From Chloroflexota bacterium (GTDB lineage Bacteria > Chloroflexota > Anaerolineae > Anaerolineales > UBA11579), in contig JABFGG010000002.1 in the NCBI GenBank assembly GCA_013112575.1, forward strand, positions 248,001 through 312,000: a stretch of DNA of 64,000 nt, read 5' to 3'. Shown piece by piece: positions 15,891 through 25,657 of the stretch. A program made the translations under genes and the position numbers. The notes beneath the pieces were generated by a model. The model was not told the DNA's origin, made no database searches, and saw only the letters and a program-made list of their open reading frames with translations. How positions within the stretch are numbered: the stretch's first letter is position 1; each line of letters opens with the position of its first letter.

Positions 15891-18800
15891 ATGCCTGCAT
15901 TGCTGAAATCATTAGAATTGAATGGCTATAAGACCTTTGCCAGCCGCACTAGTTTTGAGTTTGCCGGTTCTGTCACTGCCATCGTGGGGCCGAATGGTTC
16001 GGGTAAATCCAACGTGGCAGATGCCTTGCGTTGGGTTCTAGGCGAACAGTCCTATACCTTGCTGCGCGGGCGTAAAACGGATGACATGATCTTTGCAGGT
16101 TCCCAGAGTCGGCCGCGCGCTGGCATGGCTTCGGCAGAGATCGTCTTTGATAACAGTGATGGCTGGTTGCCGATCGATTTCTCTGAAGTGTCTATTGCTC
16201 GCCGAGCGTTCCGTGATGGGCAGAATGAATACTTGATCAACAACCAGAAGGTCAGGTTGAAAGATATTTCTGAGTTGTTGGCCAAATCGGGCCTGGCGGA
16301 ACGCACCTATACCGTGATCGGGCAGGGTCTGGTCGACGTTGCATTATCCTTAAAAGCTGAAGAGCGCCGCAAATTATTTGAAGAGGCTGCTGGTATTGGC
16401 CTGTACCGTAGTCGCAAAGACCAGGCCTTGCGGCGCCTTGATACCACCAAGCGCAATCTGGATCGTGTGCAGGATATCCTGGCTGAATTAAAACCGCGCC
16501 TGCGGAGCCTGGAGCGCCAGTCACGGCGGGCGGAAGAATTCTCCCAGATACAGGCCGACTTGCAGGAAATATTACGGGAATGGTATGGGTACCACTGGCA
16601 CCGTTCCCAGAGAGAGTTGCGAGCGGCGCGTGAAGTTGTTGAAAGCCAGGAAAAACAACTGGCAGCCACGCGTGAAAAGCAAACACAATTACTCAGTGAA
16701 CTAAATCAGACACGTGAGCGCATGAGTAGTCTGCGCGCCCAGTTGAACTCCTGGCACCGCCAACTGGCACAATTGCACGGCAACCGGGAAACGACCAGTC
16801 GTGATCTGGCGGTTAGCGATGAACGCAAGCGCTCGCTTGTGGATCGTCGCCAAGTCTTGCTGCAGGAACGCATGCGCTTAGAAGAAGAGACTACCACGAC
16901 GCGAACACGTGTTGAAGAAGTTCGGATTGAAACCGAGCGTTTCAAGAACGAAATGACTGACGCTGAAGGAGAGTTGGCACAGGCACGCCAGCAGTTGCAG
17001 GAGCGCCTCGATGCCCAACGCAATGCAGAAGAAGCCCTCGAAAATGCACGCCAGCGCATCGACAACTTTAAAGGCAGGAAGATCGAACTGAAGTTGCGCA
17101 AAGATGAGTTGGAGAAACGCCTGGGGGAACAGGAGCAGCGTAGATTTTCTGCAGATGCAAGAATTGAAGAAGCTCGTCAGCCTGTACTGAGTGCCAGTGA
17201 TCAGGTTCATGCCGCTCGAGAGAAGGCTGCAGAAGCTGCTAAAGAACTGGAATTGGCAAAGCAAATCCTGGCAGAAAAACAACAGGGTTTGGAAAAACTC
17301 GAAGCCAACCACAAAGATAAAACACAGCGTGTGGCGGAGCAAAACACAGCATTGGCCCGCGCAGAAGCCCAGTTGCAGGTCTATGAAGAGGCAGAAAATG
17401 CGCTAGCCGGCTATGCCAGCGGTGCAAAAGTGCTTCTGGAAGCCGCCCGCCAATCTCGTTTGACGGGCGCGCGCGGGGCACTCAACCAGCACATTGAAGT
17501 CTCCCAGGAATATGAAGCTGCTATATCTGCGGCGCTCGGGGAATATGTTGATGCCGTGGTGCTCGATGATGGCGACCCTGAGAATGCCCTCCGCTTGCTA
17601 GACGAGGGTGCAGTGCGTGGTGCCTTGCTGCCACTTACACGCTTAAAACCGGAAGAGCCTCTAACCGTGCCTGACGACGAAGCTTGCCTTGGACTGGCTG
17701 CAGATCTTGTTCAGGTTCCGCCGGAATTACGTCCTGTGGCCGACCTTTTACTCGGTCAGTCCCTTATAGTGCAGGATCGCAGTGCTGCCCAGCGCATTCT
17801 GGCGGGGCAAAGCAACGGGGCACGGGCGGTCACTTTGCGGGGCGAGGTCTTTTATAGTAATGGCACCATCCTGGTGAATACCCAGCGGCAGGATAATGCC
17901 CTGGCGAGGCCAAGACAACAACGTGAAACCACAGCCTCTGTTGAACAAATGCGACAGTCTGTGAACAGTGCTGCCTCTGAACTTGAGGAGCTTCAATCAG
18001 AGATCAAGCGCTTTCACTTGGAAGTTGAGGAGACACTTTCAAATCATCGTGATGTGGTGGCCCAAGAAGAAGAGGCTCGCGCCGTAGCTCAGGAATTACG
18101 CCTCGAATTGGAAGCTGCCGAACGCAAATTGGAATGGGAAGAGGAACAACGCAAAGCCCTTGAAAACGAAGCAGAAAAAGCGGTGCAGGAATTGGATACT
18201 GTGCGTGAAGAACAGCGCACCGTAGATACTCAGTTAGCACAGGCTGAAGAAGCTCTAAAGACATTAAGAGCTAACACCACCATGCTGCCCATGGATGACC
18301 ACCAGAGCCAGGTGAGTTATTGGGAGACACAGGTGGCTGTGCGCCAACAGGCGCTCCAAAATGTACAAGCACGGCTTGATGAACGCCAGCATGCTCTGGA
18401 TACTAATACCAGCCGCTTAGAAACAAATCAACAGCGCATAACGGAAATCGAGCAGCAACAGTCTGATTTGCAATCTCAGGTGATGGAACTGCGCGGGTCT
18501 GAAGGCGAGGTCGGAGAAGAGATCAATAAGCTGACCGCTCTTACAGAACCAGCCGAAGCAGAACTGCTTGAGGTGGAAACAGAACAGGAACGTTTGCAAG
18601 GCATCGAAAGTCAGGCGCGGGAAAGCCTGAATGTAGCTGAACGCCATTACACTCAGGCCCAGGTGGCCCTGGTTCGCCAGCAGGAAGCTCTAACCACTTT
18701 GCGCCAGCGGGTGGAAGATGACTTTGGCCTGGTTGAATTTGATTATCAGGAAACTATCTCAGGTCCTACGCCCTTGCCATTTGAGGGGCTGGTGCAACGC

Positions 18801-19490
18801 CTGCCTGTAGTCACGGAACTATCCCCCGACATCGAAGATTCCTTGAAGGTCAAACGCAACCAATTGCGCCGCCTTGGCTCGGTCAACCCAGATGCACAGA
18901 AAGAATACCGTGAAGTAAAAGAGCGCTATGAATTCATGTCTTCTCAAGTGGAAGACCTGGAGAAGGCCGAAGTGGATGTACGCGAAGTGATCGCCGAATT
19001 GGATACTTTGATGGAGCGCGAGTTTCGCAAGACCTTTGACATAGTTGCCGGCCACTTCCGTGAGATTTTCACGCGCTTATTTGGCGGTGGCTCTGCACGT
19101 TTATTACTTACGGAACCCGAAGATATGACCAGCACGGGTATTGACATCGAAACCCAATTACCCGGGAAGCGCAGCCAACGTCTGGCATTGCTGTCCGGTG
19201 GTGAGCGCAGCTTAACTGCCGCAGCACTGGTATTCTCCTTGCTGAAGGCTTCGCCCACACCGTTTTGTGTGATGGATGAGGTGGATGCCATGTTGGATGA
19301 GGCTAACGTAGGCCGCTTCCGCGATCTGTTGAGCGAATTGAGCGAGCAGACCCAATTCGTGGTTATCACGCATAACCGCAATACCGTACAGGTGGCTGAT
19401 GTGATCTACGGTATTACCATGGGGCGCGACACAGCCAGCCAGATGATCAGCCTGAAGCTCGACGAAGTGGACGAGCGATACTCTTATTAG
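15891..19490 (+). CDS. smc: Chromosome segregation protein SMC
   Basis: Ring-forming ATPase that compacts and separates chromosomes, working with ScpA/ScpB (not in the window). It has 1199 residues, normal for the family. Walker A is GPNGSGKS (33-40) with LRWVLGEQ after it. Two long coiled-coil arms (about 165-495 and 670-1010, rich in Glu/Gln/Leu/Arg) flank a hinge (about 500-660; [16 protein letters not shown]). The C-terminal head has signature [18 protein letters not shown] and Walker [13 protein letters not shown]. Start chosen at the ATG beginning [16 protein letters not shown]. Confidence 0.97.
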   Translation: MPALLKSLELNGYKTFASRTSFEFAGSVTAIVGPNGSGKSNVADALRWVLGEQSYTLLRGRKTDDMIFAGSQSRPRAGMASAEIVFDNSDGWLPIDFSEVSIARRAFRDGQNEYLINNQKVRLKDISELLAKSGLAERTYTVIGQGLVDVALSLKAEERRKLFEEAAGIGLYRSRKDQALRRLDTTKRNLDRVQDILAELKPRLRSLERQSRRAEEFSQIQADLQEILREWYGYHWHRSQRELRAAREVVESQEKQLAATREKQTQLLSELNQTRERMSSLRAQLNSWHRQLAQLHGNRETTSRDLAVSDERKRSLVDRRQVLLQERMRLEEETTTTRTRVEEVRIETERFKNEMTDAEGELAQARQQLQERLDAQRNAEEALENARQRIDNFKGRKIELKLRKDELEKRLGEQEQRRFSADARIEEARQPVLSASDQVHAAREKAAEAAKELELAKQILAEKQQGLEKLEANHKDKTQRVAEQNTALARAEAQLQVYEEAENALAGYASGAKVLLEAARQSRLTGARGALNQHIEVSQEYEAAISAALGEYVDAVVLDDGDPENALRLLDEGAVRGALLPLTRLKPEEPLTVPDDEACLGLAADLVQVPPELRPVADLLLGQSLIVQDRSAAQRILAGQSNGARAVTLRGEVFYSNGTILVNTQRQDNALARPRQQRETTASVEQMRQSVNSAASELEELQSEIKRFHLEVEETLSNHRDVVAQEEEARAVAQELRLELEAAERKLEWEEEQRKALENEAEKAVQELDTVREEQRTVDTQLAQAEEALKTLRANTTMLPMDDHQSQVSYWETQVAVRQQALQNVQARLDERQHALDTNTSRLETNQQRITEIEQQQSDLQSQVMELRGSEGEVGEEINKLTALTEPAEAELLEVETEQERLQGIESQARESLNVAERHYTQAQVALVRQQEALTTLRQRVEDDFGLVEFDYQETISGPTPLPFEGLVQRLPVVTELSPDIEDSLKVKRNQLRRLGSVNPDAQKEYREVKERYEFMSSQVEDLEKAEVDVREVIAELDTLMEREFRKTFDIVAGHFREIFTRLFGGGSARLLLTEPEDMTSTGIDIETQLPGKRSQRLALLSGGERSLTAAALVFSLLKASPTPFCVMDEVDAMLDEANVGRFRDLLSELSEQTQFVVITHNRNTVQVADVIYGITMGRDTASQMISLKLDEVDERYSY

Positions 19491-19595
19491 AGTTTATATA
19501 TTGGGGGATTAAGAAATATTTTATACAACTTTTGGGAGCAATTGGCGTATAAATTATTGATAGACAAATTTGAGAAATAGTAAGAGGAGTACAAA

Positions 19596-19793
19596 ATGTC
19601 GAATGCATCTGCAAAAGCACTGCGCCGCTCACGTAATAACCGCGTGGTAGCGGGTGTGTGCGGCGGGTTGGGCGAGTTCTTTGGGATCAGTCCGTTCTGG
19701 TTCCGCCTGGCTTTCTTTATCGCTTTGATCCCTGGTGGCATACCTGGTTTGGTACCTTACCTGATCATGTGGATCGTTATGCCCCGCGGATAA
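19596..19793 (+). CDS. PspC-domain membrane protein
   Basis: A 65-residue PspC-domain protein. KALRRSRNNRVVAGVCGGLGEFF is the conserved cytoplasmic motif, followed by ISPFWFRLAFFIALIP and a membrane segment ending YLIMWIVMP. PspC proteins sense or signal membrane stress; no other psp gene is adjacent. A clear AGAGGAG ribosome site precedes the ATG. It ends at a bidirectional terminator shared with the convergent parvulin gene. Confidence 0.9.
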   Translation: MSNASAKALRRSRNNRVVAGVCGGLGEFFGISPFWFRLAFFIALIPGGIPGLVPYLIMWIVMPRG

Positions 19794-19810
19794 AACGGAT
19801 AAGCATAAAT

Positions 19811-19842
19811 AAAAACAGGACGGCATATTGCCGTCCTGTTTT
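19811..19842. terminator. Bidirectional terminator between pspC-like and parvulin genes
   Basis: A perfect stem AAAACAGGACGGCA / TGCCGTCCTGTTTT with loop TAT. It lies between the convergent stops at 19793 (plus) and 19865 (minus), with A-rich and T-rich flanks suiting both directions. Confidence 0.88.
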
Positions 19843-19864
19843 GGTATCTAAGGATGATGTCACT

Positions 19865-21253
19865 TTATGGGCCGACAGGTACTGCGCCGGGAGGTTGTTG
19901 GAAATTGCCAATGGGTACAATACCTGGCTCATCGGGCGTACGAGCCTCTAAGGTGTCCATAATCTCCACCCCGATCACATCGCGTTGTTCGATGAGCCAT
20001 TGCGAAAATTCTGTGTTGCGGCGCTGAGCCAATTCTGCATCGGTCAGTTTGCGATCTTCGTGACCCAAAGCCTGGATGATGTGCCAGCCAAAAGCACTTT
20101 CAACGGGTTCGCTGATCTCGCCGATCTCCAGTGCAAATGCAGCTTCGGCAAATGGCTCTACCATGGTGTCAATATTGAACCACCCCAGATTGCCACCATC
20201 ATTCTTGTTGCTCTCATCTTGCGAAAGTTCAACAGCCAATTCGTTCCAATCGTCGCCTGCCTCAAGACGCTCCAGCACTTCTAGCGCAGTAGCTTCGTCT
20301 TCTACCAGGATATGTCTTGCCCAAACTTGTTCTTCCACAGCCTCTACTTCGGCGGTGACTGCTTCCAAAACTTTTTCGCGCAGTAACTGGGCACGCAGGA
20401 GGTTGCGGAAATCACTTTCGCCAAAATCCACCTGGTCTTCATAGGATGAAAATACCGTATTGATGTTTTCCTGGTAGGCTTCGAGGCTGTACACAGTTGG
20501 GGTAGCAGAGGGGGCCAGGGTTGGCGTGGGGATAGTTTCCTCTTCCACAGGTTCTTCCTCATTTTCTCCGCTTTCATCTGCTGGGGTTTCAGCGGCTTCT
20601 TCACCTTCTGCTTCAGGTGTGGCTTCACCCTCATCGGCGGTTGCCAGTGCAGTTGGTGTCAGGAACTCGGTAGCAGTGGGAATAGCTGTAACTAATCCTA
20701 ACTGTTGAGCAGAATACGTTGAGGTCACAATGACTGTTGGCGTATTTTCCGGCGTTGGAGTGCCATCAGGATAATAGTTGAATAGCGTTTGCAAGAAATC
20801 ATCAACTTCTTGATCTGTCACTTCAATGCCGCGTTCTGCGGCTTCTTTTTCAACGATAACCTCTTCGATCATGCCCTGGATGACCGTCTGGCTCATGATG
20901 CTGGGCTGCAACTGGAATTCGATTTGTTGCAGTATGTTGAAGATTTGTTCGCTGTTCGAGCCACCCAAAAGTTGCAAAAATTCAACATTCTGGTTGTATT
21001 GGCCGACAAGCTGCTGACGCTCGTAGCGTACACGTTTTTGATAATCGTCGGTGGATATTTCTGTGTCTCCCACGATTGCAATGGGTTGGGCAGGCCATAC
21101 AAAATTCGTGAGCACTACGCCGATGATCAGGAGAGCCACAACTAAACCAACCACGCCAATGGTGCCATACAAAACAGCCTGGTTCCAACGTTGCTCGCGC
21201 TGTACGCGATCCAGGCGGCGCGGTCGTTCTGCGGATTTGCTATCTCTTGCCAT
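19865..21253 (-). CDS. Membrane-anchored parvulin peptidyl-prolyl isomerase
   Basis: A 462-residue PpiC/SurA-type foldase that likely helps folding of exported proteins outside the membrane. There is one membrane helix near residues 28-52 (VLYGTIGVVGLVVALLIIGV) and a SurA-like N-terminal helical region. A low-complexity acidic linker rich in Ala/Glu/Pro/Thr spans about 190-260, followed by a rotamase domain at about 325-420 (ARHILVEDEATALEVLERL, GGNLGWF, GWHIIQALGHED). The linker is typical of exported proteins in this lineage. Downstream of the rpsF-ssb-rpsR operon; cotranscription is uncertain. Confidence 0.9.
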   Translation of the reverse strand: MARDSKSAERPRRLDRVQREQRWNQAVLYGTIGVVGLVVALLIIGVVLTNFVWPAQPIAIVGDTEISTDDYQKRVRYERQQLVGQYNQNVEFLQLLGGSNSEQIFNILQQIEFQLQPSIMSQTVIQGMIEEVIVEKEAAERGIEVTDQEVDDFLQTLFNYYPDGTPTPENTPTVIVTSTYSAQQLGLVTAIPTATEFLTPTALATADEGEATPEAEGEEAAETPADESGENEEEPVEEETIPTPTLAPSATPTVYSLEAYQENINTVFSSYEDQVDFGESDFRNLLRAQLLREKVLEAVTAEVEAVEEQVWARHILVEDEATALEVLERLEAGDDWNELAVELSQDESNKNDGGNLGWFNIDTMVEPFAEAAFALEIGEISEPVESAFGWHIIQALGHEDRKLTDAELAQRRNTEFSQWLIEQRDVIGVEIMDTLEARTPDEPGIVPIGNFQQPPGAVPVGP

Positions 21254-21272
21254 ACAAATACCTTACATATTA

Positions 21273-21296
21273 GGAATGGTGTCTAGCACCAATTCC
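21273..21296. other. Hairpin between rpsR and parvulin gene
   Basis: GGAATGGTG and CACCAATTCC pair with one bulge around a TCTAG loop. It lies between the rpsR stop (21316) and the parvulin start (21253) on the minus strand, but no U-run follows. It could be a weak terminator or processing site. Confidence 0.35.
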
Positions 21297-21315
21297 CCTC
21301 AATGGTTAATAGATC

Positions 21316-21591
21316 TTAGCGGATGCTTTCGCCAACGTAGGGGAGTAGCGCAATGTGACGGGCGCGTTTGATGGCGCCTGCCAGAGAACGTTGGTGTTTA
21401 GCGCAAGTCCCTGTTTGGCGGCGTGGGCGGATCTTGCCTTCATCGGTCACGAAAGATTTTAGTAAATCTTTATTTTTATAATCCATGATTATTGTTTTAT
21501 CGGCGCAGAACTGGCATTGGCGCGGGCGGGAGTAATAACGTCGCCCACCTCTGCCACCACCTGACCTGCGGTTTCCGGCGTCGCTGCTCAT
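21316..21591 (-). CDS. rpsR: 30S ribosomal protein S18
   Basis: Ribosomal protein of 91 residues, a partner of S6 on the 30S platform. The N-terminus is Gly/Arg-rich and the core reads [25 protein letters not shown] plus CAKH suggest the zinc-binding version. AGGAG lies before the start. It is third in the rpsF-ssb-rpsR operon; rplI does not follow. Confidence 0.96.
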   Translation of the reverse strand: MSSDAGNRRSGGGRGGRRYYSRPRQCQFCADKTIIMDYKNKDLLKSFVTDEGKIRPRRQTGTCAKHQRSLAGAIKRARHIALLPYVGESIR

Positions 21592-21645
21592 TGATAAATC
21601 TCCTAAATTACTTGCATCAACGGGTTTAGCCGTTGCTATGTGCTC

Positions 21646-22056
21646 TTAGAAGGGGAATTCATCCTCTTCTTCCTGAGAATCAGTATCTTGATCTTGGCTG
21701 TTGTCCTCAGCGTCATCTTTGCGGCGGTCACCCAACATGATCATTTCACGGGCGACAACCTCTACGGTACTGCGTTTGTTGCCTTCCTCATCTTCCCAGC
21801 GGCGGGTTTGTAAACGGCCTTCAACATAAACCTGTTTTCCTTTGTTGAGGTATTGTTTGCAAATCTCTGCCAGACTGCCCCAGGCTACAATGTTGAACCA
21901 CTCGGTTTCGCTGCGGCGGTCGCCGTCCGAGGTTGTCCAACTACGGCTGGTGGCCACACTGAAAGTTGTTACGGGTCGGCCTGAAGGCGTGTAGCGCATT
22001 TCGGGATCGCGCCCCAGATGTCCGATCACCATGACTTTGTTTAGTCCGCGTGCCAT
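21646..22056 (-). CDS. ssb: Single-stranded DNA-binding protein
   Basis: Coats single-stranded DNA during replication and repair. The 136 residues contain an OB fold (LNKVMVIGHLGRDPEMRYTPSG, TEWFNIVAWGSLAEI, KGKQVYVEGRLQTRRWED). An acidic tail ends EEEDEFPF, the protein-interaction tip. It lies between rpsF and rpsR as in many bacteria. Confidence 0.96.
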   Translation of the reverse strand: MARGLNKVMVIGHLGRDPEMRYTPSGRPVTTFSVATSRSWTTSDGDRRSETEWFNIVAWGSLAEICKQYLNKGKQVYVEGRLQTRRWEDEEGNKRSTVEVVAREMIMLGDRRKDDAEDNSQDQDTDSQEEEDEFPF

Positions 22057-22082
22057 GACTTACCTCCAATTCGCAGATTGTA

Positions 22083-22373
22083 CTAAGCCGGTTCGACGCG
22101 CGTGACCATGAAGCGCATGATCGGCTCCTGGAGACGCAGTTTGCGTTCCAGTTCAGCTTGGGCTTCGGGCTGCATTTCTGTGTGGATGAGAACGTACTGG
22201 CCTTCGCGTTGTTTGCGAATTTCATAAGCCATCCGGCGTTTTCCCCAAACGTCTACGTTGGTTATGGTACCACCATCTTCTGTTATCCAGCCCTTGACCA
22301 GTTCTACGACTTCGCCAAAAGCGCTTTCGTCCAGGTCGGGGTGGACAATGACTACAACTTCGTAATTGCGCAT
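22083..22373 (-). CDS. rpsF: 30S ribosomal protein S6
   Basis: Ribosomal protein of 96 residues: RNYEVVVIVHPDLDE at the start, WGKRRMAYEIRKQREG in the middle, and ending PIMRFMVTRVEP. I start at ATG 22373 because AAGGAGGT is 5 bases upstream; a longer frame to 22493 runs through the promoter and leader. First gene of the rpsF-ssb-rpsR operon. Confidence 0.96.
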   Translation of the reverse strand: MRNYEVVVIVHPDLDESAFGEVVELVKGWITEDGGTITNVDVWGKRRMAYEIRKQREGQYVLIHTEMQPEAQAELERKLRLQEPIMRFMVTRVEPA

Positions 22374-22382
22374 GATTACCTC

Positions 22383-22426
22383 CTTTCCACGGGATTGCCC
22401 CAGGCTGCGCAGCCTAGAGCGGAAAG
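22383..22426 (-). promoter_or_regulatory. Structured rpsF leader, candidate S6:S18 binding site
   Basis: On the minus strand CTTTCCGC (22426-22419) can pair with GTGGAAAG (22390-22383), an 8-base stem with one G-U pair that ends at the ribosome site. Inside is the palindrome AGGCTGCGCAGCCT (22415-22402), then GGGGCAATCCCG, giving a CCG just before the closing strand. Known S6:S18 leader motifs have a stem with a conserved CCG; the match here is by eye. Confidence 0.45.
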
Positions 22427-22435
22427 ATCGGCGGA

Positions 22436-22464
22436 AGTATATCGTATATAAAGGCTTTGTGCAA
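22436..22464 (-). promoter_or_regulatory. Promoter of the rpsF operon
   Basis: Minus-strand TTGCAC (22464-22459), 17 bases, TATACT (22441-22436). The leader to the rpsF start is about 56 nt and contains the stem described separately. Confidence 0.7.
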
Positions 22465-22522
22465 ATGGGAATTAGTAATTGGGAATCAGGCATCAGGGTT
22501 AGATGCCTCGGTTTTGCCAGGA

Positions 22523-22543
22523 CTCAAAGCTATTAGCTTTGAG
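22523..22543. other. Hairpin downstream of the YceI gene
   Basis: A perfect 9-base stem CTCAAAGCT / AGCTTTGAG with a 3-base loop, 14 bases past the YceI stop on the minus strand. No U-run follows, so it may be a weak terminator or RNA 3' end. Confidence 0.45.
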
Positions 22544-22556
22544 CTAAAAGCTGCAT

Positions 22557-23321
22557 TTACCCTTTTTCGGCTTTGGCTTCGAAGGTGAAACGGATGTTGA
22601 CGAGGTTGTCAGCCTGCCATTGACCCGGAACGAGTGGTGGGTCAAAACCAAAATCTGTCATTTCCAGGCTGCCCGTAGCTGTGCCATTCAGGAATTCATC
22701 CACCACTTTAGCACTGACATTAAAGGTGATGGGCACCGTAACGGCGTGCATGGTTAAATCCCCAGAGACTGTGAAGCTTATCTGATTTTGATCGGGGTCA
22801 GTGCTGGGCAAGCCATTAATCTGCTTGGGGACGAAGATGGCTAACGGATAGCTGCCGGACTGTAGCCAGTCATCACGAATAGCCTGGTCGCGTTGGGCAG
22901 AATCTGAAGTCAGGCGACTGATATCTATTGTTATTGTGGTGATCTGTGAATTGCGGGGATCGCCAAAGTCGACCAGAACGGCGCCAGTGACCTGGGAGGT
23001 CGTGCCCGCGGCAGTGGTTTTGGTGTTGCCCTGCGCTAGGTTGGTTTGGCCAACTTCATATGTCACCGTAGATCTGCTAGGATCGATAACGAAAGGAATC
23101 AGATTGGAATTGGAGGGCAAGGCCGTGACGATGTCAATGGTGGGCAGGGGGGTGCGATTGGGCGATGAGAAAGTTGTGGTTGGGGTAGTCAGGTTCGGCA
23201 AAAAGCCGCTTTGAGTGGCCGTAGCTGTCTCGTCTGCCTGTTGGCCGGGCAGGTTGCAGGCGAGAGATACAAAGAGTAGGGCAAGAAATATCGTCAAAAG
23301 ACGTTGTTTGCGCATAGCCAT
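22557..23321 (-). CDS. YceI-family lipoprotein
   Basis: A 254-residue exported lipoprotein (lipobox VSLAC at about 22) with a C-terminal YceI domain from about residue 75. The strands include FVIDPSRSTVTYEV, VLVDFGDPRNSQITTITIDI and SGDLTMHAVTVPITFNV. The end is TDFGFDPPLVPGQWQADN. YceI folds bind isoprenoid or lipid ligands; the ligand is unknown here. It starts 9 bases after the diheme peroxidase-like gene, so it is the last gene of that redox operon. Confidence 0.9.
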   Translation of the reverse strand: MAMRKQRLLTIFLALLFVSLACNLPGQQADETATATQSGFLPNLTTPTTTFSSPNRTPLPTIDIVTALPSNSNLIPFVIDPSRSTVTYEVGQTNLAQGNTKTTAAGTTSQVTGAVLVDFGDPRNSQITTITIDISRLTSDSAQRDQAIRDDWLQSGSYPLAIFVPKQINGLPSTDPDQNQISFTVSGDLTMHAVTVPITFNVSAKVVDEFLNGTATGSLEMTDFGFDPPLVPGQWQADNLVNIRFTFEAKAEKG

Positions 23322-23330
23322 TTGATCCTC

Positions 23331-25625
23331 TTAGCCTAAAATACCCAGTAAAAAGTTGAGCACCTGCCAATATAGTCGATAGCCTGTGTCGGGCCAAGCG
23401 CTCGTGGGTACTAGCGGAGGGAAGGTGGTTGTCGTTTCGGCCTCGTCGAAGCGTACATTCCAGCCACTCACATCCCAGAGGATGTCTGCTCCTGGAATGC
23501 CCTGATCGGTAATGAAGGCGTCAGCATCATAGCCGTTCTTGTCGAAAGTGTTATCGTATACGTGTACATTTTCCGGGTTAGGGCCGACGTCAACTTCATT
23601 CGTATCATAGCCTATCAATAAACTAAAAACGCCAATGCCTACGGTTTTATTCCCTCGTATGGTGTTGTTGTAGATTTCAACATCGTCACTGCCAATCACG
23701 CCGATCCCGGACCCCGCCGGTACCAGGGCTGCGGCTGTGCCTGCCTGGGCGAAGTTGGCTGTATTGTTGTTCTCGATGAGGTTGTCATATATCTTCGTGT
23801 CGAGTGAGACTTTGGAAGTGAGTTGGGGTAGCACCACAGCCAAAATGCCAAGGGTGTTGTCGTAGGCATGGTTGCCATAGACTTCCGAGCCAATGGTGTT
23901 CTCGACCTCAATGCCCAAAACATTCTCGTAGACGACATTGTTTCGGATAACAACGTCTTCAGATTGCCCGGCGTAGATACCGGCATCGTCGGCACCGCTG
24001 ACCTCTGAATCTTCAATTAAAACGTCGGTACTTTGAACCGGATAGAGTCCATAAGTGCCCGTGCGAGCGGCGTAGATATGGTGCATGTATACACCCGTCA
24101 CACCTTCGACCAGTACACCATTGTCGGTATAGTTGATCACCTGAAAGTAACCGATCTCGAAATTATTCCCTGATGAGATAACGGCTTCGGAGAGCTGGTC
24201 TTGTCCATTAAGGATAGGCCATTCTCCATCTTCGTTGGGAATGCCCAGCAACGTGATATCGTTGAGGTCTATAGCCACGCGCTCATGGTATTCACCATAG
24301 GGAACCATGATGGTGTCACCAGGATTTGCCCTGTCCACAGCTTGCTGGATGGTTTCGCCTTGCGCTACGGTGACCGTCTTTGGCTCACCGGCTACGGGGG
24401 TCGCTCCCGTGGATTCAATGTTGAAGTCTTCAACCAACTGGCGTGCCGTGTTCTCCAGTGGAGGCACAACCGGCAGGCCCGAGGGCACTTCGATCGGGAT
24501 GTCTGGAAGCTGGCTTTCATCGGTAAGGGCGTAAAGGAAAGCAACCAGGTCATTTGTTTCTTGGTCGTTCAGGTCAAAGCCACGCACAAAAGGATCGATA
24601 CCTTCCATATCCGCGGCACGCCCACCGCCTTTAGCGTAAAAATCGATGACTTCTTCCAGCGATTGAAAAACACCATTGTGCATGTATGGCCCCGTGAGGG
24701 CGATGTTGCGCAAAGTGGGAACTTTGAAAGCCCCATCTTCCCCGTTGGCAACCACGGCGGCGCGGCCGGCATCGTGGTCCAGACCGGGGAAGTCAGGCAC
24801 GCCGACAACGCGGAAGGTTTCGGTGGCAAAGGTGGGGGCTGTATGACATTCAAAGCAGCGCGTGGCGGCCGAACGGAAAAGGTTGAGGCCGCGACGTTGT
24901 GAGGGTGTCAGGGCGTCCAAATCTCCAGCGGCATACCTGTCAAAGGGGCTGTCGTTGGTGATCAGGGTGCGCTCAAACGAAGCGATGGCACGCACTATAT
25001 TGTCAGTGGTGACACTGTTCTCTCCGCCCCCAAAAGCCCTATCGAACAATTCAACGTATTCAGGATAAGTCTTGAGTTCATCCTCAAGATTATTCGTGTT
25101 TTGCACGCCCATCTCATCCATGTGAGATAAGGGCACAAGGGCCTGGTATTCCAGACTATCGACACGCCCATCCCAGAAAAGACTGGTTGTATATGCCACG
25201 TTCCAGAGTGTTGAAGAATTTCGTGCCAATGATACTTCGCCAGTGCGCTCAGGCCCGATTCCTGAACCGTTGCGACCTATGGATTGCGGCAGGCCATCCG
25301 AAAATCCCAAGTCGGGGTGGTGGCAAGTAGCACAGGAAATGTCATTCTCTTCGGAGAGTACGGGATCGAAAAAGAGTAAACGCCCCAGTTCAACTTTCTC
25401 TTCAGTTAAAGGGTTATTGGCCATCAAGTTGATGGGAGGGAATTCGCGCTCCAGTCCTGTAGTGGAAGGCTGCACACTACTGGCCCCTGCACCATATTTG
25501 TCCTCAGGAGGAAGTTGATCCAAGGGGACAGGCAGGAAGGCCGCGACCGCCAGGGCCAAGACCAGGATTCCCGCAAGCAAACCAAGGCCACGCAAGAGCC
25601 ATTTGCCAATGGACTTTAAGTTCAT
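23331..25625 (-). CDS. Diheme cytochrome c peroxidase fused to parallel beta-helix
   Basis: A 764-residue exported protein with an N-terminal membrane anchor (13-31). Residues about 60-370 are a MauG/CcpA-type diheme module with two heme sites, CATCH (98-102) and CFECH (257-261). Family landmarks are RLLFFDPVLSEENDISC, ARNSSTLWNVAY and VPTLRNIALTGPYMHNG. From about 415 to 740 it becomes a right-handed beta-helix of NosD type (VTVAQGETIQQAVDRANPGD, VVIRNNVVYENVLGIEVENT). Normal peroxidases stop at about 350 residues, so the second half is an added domain. There is no frameshift between the halves. Substrate and function of the fusion are unknown. It is cotranscribed with a small cytochrome c and YceI. 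Confidence 0.9.
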   Translation of the reverse strand: MNLKSIGKWLLRGLGLLAGILVLALAVAAFLPVPLDQLPPEDKYGAGASSVQPSTTGLEREFPPINLMANNPLTEEKVELGRLLFFDPVLSEENDISCATCHHPDLGFSDGLPQSIGRNGSGIGPERTGEVSLARNSSTLWNVAYTTSLFWDGRVDSLEYQALVPLSHMDEMGVQNTNNLEDELKTYPEYVELFDRAFGGGENSVTTDNIVRAIASFERTLITNDSPFDRYAAGDLDALTPSQRRGLNLFRSAATRCFECHTAPTFATETFRVVGVPDFPGLDHDAGRAAVVANGEDGAFKVPTLRNIALTGPYMHNGVFQSLEEVIDFYAKGGGRAADMEGIDPFVRGFDLNDQETNDLVAFLYALTDESQLPDIPIEVPSGLPVVPPLENTARQLVEDFNIESTGATPVAGEPKTVTVAQGETIQQAVDRANPGDTIMVPYGEYHERVAIDLNDITLLGIPNEDGEWPILNGQDQLSEAVISSGNNFEIGYFQVINYTDNGVLVEGVTGVYMHHIYAARTGTYGLYPVQSTDVLIEDSEVSGADDAGIYAGQSEDVVIRNNVVYENVLGIEVENTIGSEVYGNHAYDNTLGILAVVLPQLTSKVSLDTKIYDNLIENNNTANFAQAGTAAALVPAGSGIGVIGSDDVEIYNNTIRGNKTVGIGVFSLLIGYDTNEVDVGPNPENVHVYDNTFDKNGYDADAFITDQGIPGADILWDVSGWNVRFDEAETTTTFPPLVPTSAWPDTGYRLYWQVLNFLLGILG

Positions 25626-25657
25626 ACTCTCTCCTCCAAGAGATGGTGATGTGTTGC

